Below the pieces are notes generated by a model. The model was not told the origin of the DNA. It did not search any database and saw only the letters and a list, made by a program, of their open reading frames with translations. A stretch of DNA of 11,685 nt from JAENVT01 sp031412355 (lineage in GTDB: Bacteria > Actinomycetota > Acidimicrobiia > Acidimicrobiales > Ilumatobacteraceae): assembly GCA_031412355.1 (NCBI GenBank), contig JANOCR010000066.1:1-11685 (forward strand), read 5' to 3'. Each line of letters begins with the position of its first letter. The first letter of the stretch is position 1. Shown in pieces: positions 7,529-11,685 of the stretch. Position numbers and translations under genes: made by a program.

Positions 7529-7561
7529 ATGTGTCCACATGTGATGATAATGTGGACACAT
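7529..7561. promoter_or_regulatory. Toxin-antitoxin operator: double palindrome
   Basis: ATGTGTCCACAT (7529-7540) and ATGTGGACACAT (7550-7561) are perfect inverted arms of 12 bp with a 9-bp spacer. Each arm is also palindromic by itself (ATGTG, two bases, CACAT). The two site centres are 21 bp apart, two helical turns, so two dimers could bind the same face. The right site includes the first two bases of the antitoxin start codon and covers the predicted transcription start. Autorepression by the antitoxin, alone or with the toxin, is the expected role in this family. Confidence 0.75.
7546..7553 (+). promoter_or_regulatory. Candidate -10 region of the toxin-antitoxin operon, leaderless start
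   Basis: Two overlapping hexamers are possible: GATAAT (7546-7551) and TAATGT (7548-7553). The second leaves six bases before the ATG at 7560, the same spacing as at three other genes here. TGGACC at 7522-7527 could be a -35 box for the first. No Shine-Dalgarno precedes the ATG. Both hexamers run from the operator spacer into its right arm. Confidence 0.45.
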
Positions 7562-7823
7562 GGATGTCGGTGTTCGTGAATTGAAGCAGCATCTCTCCGA
7601 TTACCTCGATCGGGCCGAGCGCGGGCAGATCATCACGATTACCGAACGAGGGCGTCCGAAGGTGTTGCTCGTGCCCCTTCCCGGTGGCGGTGACCGACTC
7701 GCGGAAGGGATCGCCGACGGTTGGATCACGCCCGCGGCAAAGCGGCGATCACCGGGTGCTCCTCAGCGGTTTCGGTCACAGGAGCCGATCGGCGAGGTGC
7801 TCGATCGCGATCGTGGCGACTGA
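7560..7823 (+). CDS. Antitoxin, Phd/YefM (VapB-type) family
   Basis: Small protein of 87 residues. The first 42 residues (DVGVRELKQHLSDYLDRAER, then GQIITITERGRPKVLLVPL) are the standard Phd/YefM DNA-binding and dimerisation domain. The C-terminal part is Arg/Asp-rich and ends EVLDRDRGD, like the disordered toxin-binding tail of such antitoxins. It would neutralise the VapC toxin encoded eight bases downstream and repress the operon by binding the double palindrome at its own start codon. The ATG at 7560 is the only sensible start. It has no Shine-Dalgarno and seems leaderless. Composition is like the neighbours, so there is no clear sign of recent transfer. Confidence 0.9.
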   Translation: MDVGVRELKQHLSDYLDRAERGQIITITERGRPKVLLVPLPGGGDRLAEGIADGWITPAAKRRSPGAPQRFRSQEPIGEVLDRDRGD

Positions 7824-7831
7824 CTCCATCG

Positions 7832-8236
7832 ATGACCACCTTCGTCGACTCCAGCGCACTGCTGAAGAACTACTTCGCCGAGCCCGACTCGTCGGTGGCC
7901 GAACGACTTCTCAACAGCGATTCCGTCCTGGTCACCAGTTGGGCGACGTTTGTCGAGGTTCGGCGCAATCTCGGCCGCGCGTTGCGAGGCGCCGAACTGC
8001 GTCAGGCCAAGGACCAGTTCGCCGCTGACTGGGACTCGATGGCAATCGTCGCGGTCGACGAGACGGTGTGTCGCGCCGCGGCACAAATCGGCGAGCAGAT
8101 CGGCGTTCGGTCACCCGACGCCATTCAACTGGCGTGCGCGCAACGGTTGGCGATCCCATCCCTGCCATTCATCACGTTCGACCTCCGGCAAGCGCAGGCC
8201 GCCAGGTCACTGGGCTTCACTGTGCTCGGCAGTTGA
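7832..8236 (+). CDS. vapC: VapC-type toxin, PIN-domain ribonuclease
   Basis: PIN-domain protein of 134 residues, normal length for VapC toxins, which are magnesium-dependent endoribonucleases that cut tRNA or rRNA. The four acidic positions of the active site are visible: D6 in FVDSSAL, E42 in TFVEVRR, D96 in SPDAIQLA and D117 in FITFD. The domain looks intact and active. The ATG at 7832 lies eight bases after the antitoxin stop, with no Shine-Dalgarno, so translation probably depends on ribosomes finishing the antitoxin. Its last 30 bases overlap the end of the convergent siroheme gene. The RNA target cannot be read from the sequence. Confidence 0.92.
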   Translation: MTTFVDSSALLKNYFAEPDSSVAERLLNSDSVLVTSWATFVEVRRNLGRALRGAELRQAKDQFAADWDSMAIVAVDETVCRAAAQIGEQIGVRSPDAIQLACAQRLAIPSLPFITFDLRQAQAARSLGFTVLGS

Positions 8237-8800
8237 CCGCCCTGGTTGGCGTAGCGCAGCCGCGACTCGATCCGACCAGTCGATCGATTCCGTCGAGACG
8301 CCGTCTGCTTGCAGTTGTCTGCGCTGCGTCGACAGCTCGACGGCCGCGTCGGCGGCACCGATGTCTTGGAGCCACCGCTCGAACTCGGCGCGCAGGTGCG
8401 ATGCCAACGCCGGGCTGGACCCACCGGTGCCGACTGCCACGGTCACAGCGCCGTCGCGCGCCACCGCCGGCAGGGTGAAGGTGCAGTTGGCGGGGTCGTC
8501 GGCGGAGTTCACCCAGATGCCGCGGGCGGTGGCGTCGGCAGCCACGGCAGCGTTGACAGCTGGGTCGTCGGTGGCGGTGATGGCCAACCGAACCGAGTCG
8601 AGGTCGCCCGATTCGTAGGCCCGCTCGACAACTCGAACCGGTAAGTCTGTGATTCCAGAAACCACGGAGAGGGCGACCACGGTGACGTCGGCATGGGCGT
8701 TGACCAGGCCTTCGATCTTGCGGAGGGCGACCCTGCCGCCCCCGACCACCAGCACCGGCACACCGCTGAGATCGAGCATGATCGGATAGTCGAACGCCAC
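8207..8800 (-). CDS. Precorrin-2 dehydrogenase / sirohydrochlorin ferrochelatase (CysG N-terminal-like)
   Basis: Protein of 197 residues matching the N-terminal half of CysG (as in yeast Met8p or bacterial SirC). It oxidises precorrin-2 with NAD and may insert iron to give siroheme. It shows an N-terminal NAD loop VVGGGRVALRK (18-28), NSADDPANCTFTLP (98-111) holding the Asp expected at the active site (D101 or D102), and VAVGTGGSSPALASHLR (119-135). There is no uroporphyrinogen methyltransferase domain, so that step must be encoded elsewhere. GTG at 8798-8800 is the start; TAGCCT ends six bases before it and there is no Shine-Dalgarno. It is divergent from cysH (70 bp). Siroheme is the cofactor of assimilatory sulfite reductase, which fits the neighbouring sulfur genes. 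Its 3' end overlaps vapC by 30 bp. Whether it also has chelatase activity is uncertain. Confidence 0.92.
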   Translation of the reverse strand: MAFDYPIMLDLSGVPVLVVGGGRVALRKIEGLVNAHADVTVVALSVVSGITDLPVRVVERAYESGDLDSVRLAITATDDPAVNAAVAADATARGIWVNSADDPANCTFTLPAVARDGAVTVAVGTGGSSPALASHLRAEFERWLQDIGAADAAVELSTQRRQLQADGVSTESIDWSDRVAAALRQPGRSTAEHSEAQ

Positions 8801-8806
8801 CCGCGC

Positions 8807-8812
8807 AGGCTA
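8807..8812 (-). promoter_or_regulatory. Candidate -10 box (TAGCCT) of the siroheme gene, leaderless start
   Basis: On the minus strand TAGCCT ends six bases before the GTG at 8800, so the first transcribed base would fall on or beside the start codon. A -35 box is weak (GATTGG on the minus strand at 8829-8834, 16 bp away). Confidence 0.4.
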
Positions 8813-8834
8813 CCAACGATGAATTGCACCAATC

Positions 8835-8864
8835 TTGATCGAATTAGTCGTAATTAGGTAAGAT
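8835..8864 (+). promoter_or_regulatory. Promoter of the cysHDN operon, leaderless start
   Basis: TTGATC (8835-8840) and TAAGAT (8859-8864) are 18 bp apart, a good sigma-70-like pair. TAAGAT ends six bases before the cysH GTG, placing the transcription start at the start codon. The segment is strikingly AT-rich compared with its surroundings. Confidence 0.6.
8842..8855. promoter_or_regulatory. AT-rich palindrome in the cysH promoter spacer, candidate operator
   Basis: AATTA (8842-8846) and TAATT (8851-8855) are perfect inverted arms around GTCG. AATTAG is also directly repeated at 8842 and 8852, and AATT occurs again at 8822, giving steps of 20 and 10 bp. The palindrome lies between the -35 and -10 boxes of cysH and within the region shared with the divergent siroheme gene. 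A regulator of sulfur assimilation could bind here. Its identity is unknown. Confidence 0.45.
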
Positions 8865-8870
8865 GCCGGG

Positions 8871-9524
8871 GTGAGCCTGCTCCATGCCCCAGCCAACGTC
8901 GAGCAGATGCACCCATCCGACGTCCTGCGCTGGGCGTTCGACACCTACGGCGTCGACAACGTGGCGGTCACCTCCAGCTTCGAAGATGCCGTGCTCGTGC
9001 ATCTGGCCGCCAGCGTCGATCCCGCTGCCGACATCGTCCTACTCGACACTCAGTATCTCTTTGCCGAGACGTGGTGGCTGGTCGAAGAAATGCAGAAACG
9101 GTTCGGAGTACGGCTGCGCGTCGTGACTCCGCAACCCGAGATCCAGCGCGACAACCTGTGGCAGACCGACGTCGAGGCGTGTTGTGCGGTCCGCAAGGTC
9201 GAGCCACTCAATCGCTCGCTCGACGGCAAGGCAGCGTGGGTCACGGGCGTGCGTCGTGTCGACGGCCCCACCCGTGCCAATACGCCGGTGGTCACCTTCG
9301 ACATCAACCGCAACCTTGTCAAGATCAACCCGCTGGCCACCTGGACCGACGACGACATGGCGCTCTATGCCGAGATCAACCGGTTGCCCGTGAATCCCCT
9401 CAGTGCCCGCGGCTATCCATCCATCGGTTGCTGGCCGTGCACCCGGCCAGTCGCCGAGGGCGAGGACCGCCGCGGTGGTCGATGGGCCGGCAACAACAAG
9501 ACCGAATGCGGATTGCACGTGTGA
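8871..9524 (+). CDS. cysH: APS reductase (assimilatory, iron-sulfur type)
   Basis: Thioredoxin-dependent adenylylsulfate reductase of 217 residues that turns APS into sulfite and AMP. It has the PP-loop-like SSFEDAVLVHL (35-45), the double cysteine ACCAVRKVEPL (C104-C105) and GCWPC (C187, C190), which together bind the 4Fe-4S cluster. The catalytic cysteine is in TECGLH (C213), close to the C-terminus. PAPS-specific enzymes such as that of E. coli lack the cluster cysteines, so APS is the likely substrate. The GTG at 8871 is the start; no Shine-Dalgarno is present and the -10 box spacing suggests a leaderless mRNA. It is first gene of a tight operon: its TGA overlaps the cysD GTG in the sequence GTGA. 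Siroheme synthesis is encoded divergently. Confidence 0.95.
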   Translation: MSLLHAPANVEQMHPSDVLRWAFDTYGVDNVAVTSSFEDAVLVHLAASVDPAADIVLLDTQYLFAETWWLVEEMQKRFGVRLRVVTPQPEIQRDNLWQTDVEACCAVRKVEPLNRSLDGKAAWVTGVRRVDGPTRANTPVVTFDINRNLVKINPLATWTDDDMALYAEINRLPVNPLSARGYPSIGCWPCTRPVAEGEDRRGGRWAGNNKTECGLHV

Positions 9525-10429
9525 ACGCGACGGCAAGCCCTCACCTGGAGTCGTTGGCCGACGAAGCGGTCACCATCATCCGCGAGGTCGCGACCGAGTG
9601 CGAGAACCCAGTGCTGCTGTTCAGCGGTGGCAAGGACTCGGCAGTCCTGCTGCATCTCGCGGTGTTGGCCTTTGCACCGGCGCGATTGCCGTTCCCGGTC
9701 ATGCACGTCGACACCGGGCACAACTTTGCCGAGGTCATCGCGTACCGCGACGAGTTCGTGCAGCGCGTCGGCGCTCGGCTAGTCGTTGCCAGCGTGCAGG
9801 AGTCGATCGACACTGGCCGGGTCGTCGAGGATCCAGGCCCGAGGGCCAGCCGCAACCGCCTGCAGTCGGTCACCTTGCTCGACGCGATCACTCAGCACGG
9901 CTTCGATGCCGCCTTCGGAGGCGGCCGCCGCGACGAAGACAAGGCCCGCGCGAAGGAGCGCATCCTGTCTTTTCGCGATCGCCTTGGCCGCTGGGATCCG
10001 CGCAACCAGCGGCCCGAGCCGTGGGACGTGCTGAACTCCCGCATCCGCAAGGGCGAGCAGTTGCGTGCCTTTCCACTCAGCAACTGGACCGAGCTCGACA
10101 TCTGGCAGTTCATCGCTGCCGAGAAGATCCCGCTGCCGAGCATCTACTACTCGCATCAACGCGAGGTCGTAGCCCGCGATGGGATGCTGCTGGCAGTTGG
10201 CGGCCCGGTGGTAGTCGAACCTGACGAGCAGTCGTTCGTCGAGACCGTTCGATACCGCACCGTGGGCGATGCCAGTTGCACCGGTGCGGTGCGTTCGCAC
10301 GCCGCCACCATCGACGACGTGATCGCCGAGGTTTCGGCGGCGCGGATCACCGAGCGCGGCGCGACACGCGCCGACGACTCCTACAGCGAATCCGCCATGG
10401 AAGACCGCAAACGAGAGGGCTACTTCTGA
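9521..10429 (+). CDS. cysD: Sulfate adenylyltransferase subunit 2
   Basis: Catalytic subunit of ATP sulfurylase, 302 residues, the usual length. With the GTPase subunit CysN it activates sulfate with ATP to give APS, the substrate of CysH. The PP-loop is LLFSGGKDSAVLLHL (SGGKDS at 35-40). Later signatures are MHVDTGHNF, GGRRDEDKARAKERILSFRD, FPLSNWTELDIWQ and the C-terminal MEDRKREGYF. The GTG at 9521 overlaps the cysH stop (GTGA), which indicates translational coupling. An in-frame ATG at 9506 would add five residues inside the end of cysH and is less likely. The stop overlaps the cysN start (ATGA). Confidence 0.96.
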   Translation: MNATASPHLESLADEAVTIIREVATECENPVLLFSGGKDSAVLLHLAVLAFAPARLPFPVMHVDTGHNFAEVIAYRDEFVQRVGARLVVASVQESIDTGRVVEDPGPRASRNRLQSVTLLDAITQHGFDAAFGGGRRDEDKARAKERILSFRDRLGRWDPRNQRPEPWDVLNSRIRKGEQLRAFPLSNWTELDIWQFIAAEKIPLPSIYYSHQREVVARDGMLLAVGGPVVVEPDEQSFVETVRYRTVGDASCTGAVRSHAATIDDVIAEVSAARITERGATRADDSYSESAMEDRKREGYF

Positions 10430-11685
10430 TGAGCTCAGTTCCCCCCACACTTCACATAGCCGCGCCGAAGATTGCCACGCTGCGAATCGCGACGGCCGGC
10501 AGCGTCGACGACGGCAAGAGCACACTGATCGGTCGCCTGCTGCACGACACCAAAACCGTGTTCGAAGATCAACTCGCCGCTGTCGAAAAAGCCAGCCGGC
10601 GGTACGGCGACGGCGAGCGCAACCTCGCTCTGTTGACCGACGGCCTGCGTGCCGAGCGCGAGCAGGGCATCACCATCGACGTCGCCCACCGCTACTTCGC
10701 CACGCCGCGTCGCAGCTTCATCGTTGCCGACACCCCCGGGCACGCGCAGTACACACGCAACATGGTCACCGGAGCGTCGACGGCCGACGTCGCGATCGTG
10801 CTGGTCGATGCCCGTCACGGGGTGCTCGAGCAGACTCGCCGCCATGCGTTCATCGCCTCGTTGTTGGGCGTGAAGGCCATCGCGCTGGCCGTCAACAAGA
10901 TGGACCTCGTCGACTGGGACGAAGGTGAATTCGACTCCGTGGCCAAGGACCTCGCCGGGTATGTCGAAGCGCTGCCCACGCCATGCCCCGTCGTCGCCTT
11001 TCCGATCAGCGCATTGCACGGCGACAACGTTGTGAGCCTGTCGGCGCAGTCGCCATGGTACGAGGGGCCTGCGCTGCTGGAATGGCTGGAGGAGTTCGAC
11101 TCGACGGGCCTCGGTGAGGTGCCGGCGCGACTCGATGTGCAGCGCGTCATCCGTCCGCAGGGTTCCGACTTCCGTGGGTTCGCCGGCCGGCTGGCGGGCG
11201 GTGGTCTCAGCGTGGGCGATCCCGTGACAGTGCTCCCCGGCGGACGCAGCAGCACGGTGTCCGGCATCCAGCGTTTCGGTCGCGAGATCCCGGTTGCCGA
11301 TGCCGGTCAAGCCATCACCGTTTCGCTGGCCGACAAGGTCGACGTCGCTCGCGGCGACGTGCTGGTCGTCGGTGTCGCACTGCCGACCGAACTGGTGTCG
11401 GGCCACGTGTGCTGGATGATCGATCAGCCGCTTCGCGAGGGCTCGCGGTATTGGTTCAAGCATGGCACGCGCGTCGGTCGGGCGATCGTCGACGCGGTCG
11501 AGTATCGCCATGACCTGCACACCCTCGAGCCCGTTGCCGCCGACCAGATCGAGCTCAACGACCTGGCCATGGTGCGCTTGTCGCTCAGCGAGCCGATCGT
11601 TGCCTCGCCGTACGAGACCAGCCGCGAAGGCGGCCGATTGATCCTGGTCGACGAAGCGACCAACACCACCGCTGGGGCCATGATG
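10429..11685 (+). CDS. cysN: Sulfate adenylyltransferase subunit 1 (GTPase), 3' end cut by window
   Basis: GTPase subunit of ATP sulfurylase, whose GTP hydrolysis drives APS formation by CysD. The 419 codons visible run in frame to the window edge. G motifs are GSVDDGKS (24-31), switch I GITIDVAHRYF (80-90), DTPGH (101-105) and NKMD (156-159). The elongation-factor-like beta-barrel domains follow from about residue 225. The last visible residues, VDEATNTTAGAMM, correspond to the end of the CysN core in other species. The protein may therefore stop just outside, or continue into a fused APS kinase (CysC) as in mycobacterial CysNC. The ATG at 10429 overlaps the cysD stop as ATGA, so translation is coupled. 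A long reverse frame across this gene is an antisense shadow. Confidence 0.96.
   Translation, partial: MSSVPPTLHIAAPKIATLRIATAGSVDDGKSTLIGRLLHDTKTVFEDQLAAVEKASRRYGDGERNLALLTDGLRAEREQGITIDVAHRYFATPRRSFIVADTPGHAQYTRNMVTGASTADVAIVLVDARHGVLEQTRRHAFIASLLGVKAIALAVNKMDLVDWDEGEFDSVAKDLAGYVEALPTPCPVVAFPISALHGDNVVSLSAQSPWYEGPALLEWLEEFDSTGLGEVPARLDVQRVIRPQGSDFRGFAGRLAGGGLSVGDPVTVLPGGRSSTVSGIQRFGREIPVADAGQAITVSLADKVDVARGDVLVVGVALPTELVSGHVCWMIDQPLREGSRYWFKHGTRVGRAIVDAVEYRHDLHTLEPVAADQIELNDLAMVRLSLSEPIVASPYETSREGGRLILVDEATNTTAGAMM

Noticed and set aside
10435..11520. 361-codon minus-strand open frame
   Set aside because: It lies antisense within cysN, whose GTPase motifs are complete. It has no recognisable domain.

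Overview
The window is about 11.7 kb of GC-rich, densely packed bacterial chromosome. It carries twelve protein genes, two of them cut by the window edges. No gap exceeds about 140 bases, and I see no RNA gene, insertion sequence or CRISPR array. The gene content points to an actinobacterium: a maleylpyruvate-isomerase-fold (TIGR03083-like) protein, an NDMA-dependent alcohol dehydrogenase of the mycofactocin-linked type, an archaeal-like (type 2) valyl-tRNA synthetase, frequent GTG starts and many apparently leaderless genes. An Acidimicrobiia-like lineage is my best guess, but that is inference from style and not from a marker gene.

Layout from left to right. A partial mycothiol-dependent-isomerase-like gene (minus, runs off the left edge) is divergent from an NDMA-dependent, zinc-containing alcohol dehydrogenase (plus). 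Next come three cell-envelope genes: a LytR-CpsA-Psr cell-wall ligase (minus), an MscS-type mechanosensitive channel (plus) and an L,D-transpeptidase (minus). The transpeptidase lies 10 bp downstream of valS (minus). A Phd/YefM-type antitoxin and a VapC/PIN toxin (plus) follow. Then a single-domain siroheme-synthesis dehydrogenase/ferrochelatase (minus) is divergent from a tightly coupled operon cysH-cysD-cysN (plus, cysN cut by the right edge).

The right third forms a coherent assimilatory sulfate reduction unit. CysDN (ATP sulfurylase) makes APS. CysH has the cysteine pattern of an iron-sulfur APS reductase and reduces APS directly to sulfite, so APS kinase is not needed for this route. The divergent gene makes siroheme, the cofactor of sulfite reductase. 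Sulfite reductase itself is not in the window.

The most interesting signals are regulatory. (1) Seven genes have a TANNNT hexamer ending 6 to 9 bases before the start codon and no Shine-Dalgarno sequence, which predicts leaderless or near-leaderless mRNAs. (2) The toxin-antitoxin promoter carries a 33-bp perfect inverted repeat made of two sites that are each palindromic, 21 bp apart centre to centre, and it runs into the antitoxin start codon. (3) An AT-rich perfect palindrome sits in the -35/-10 spacer of the cysH promoter, inside the 70-bp region shared with the siroheme gene. I found no clear new enzyme system.
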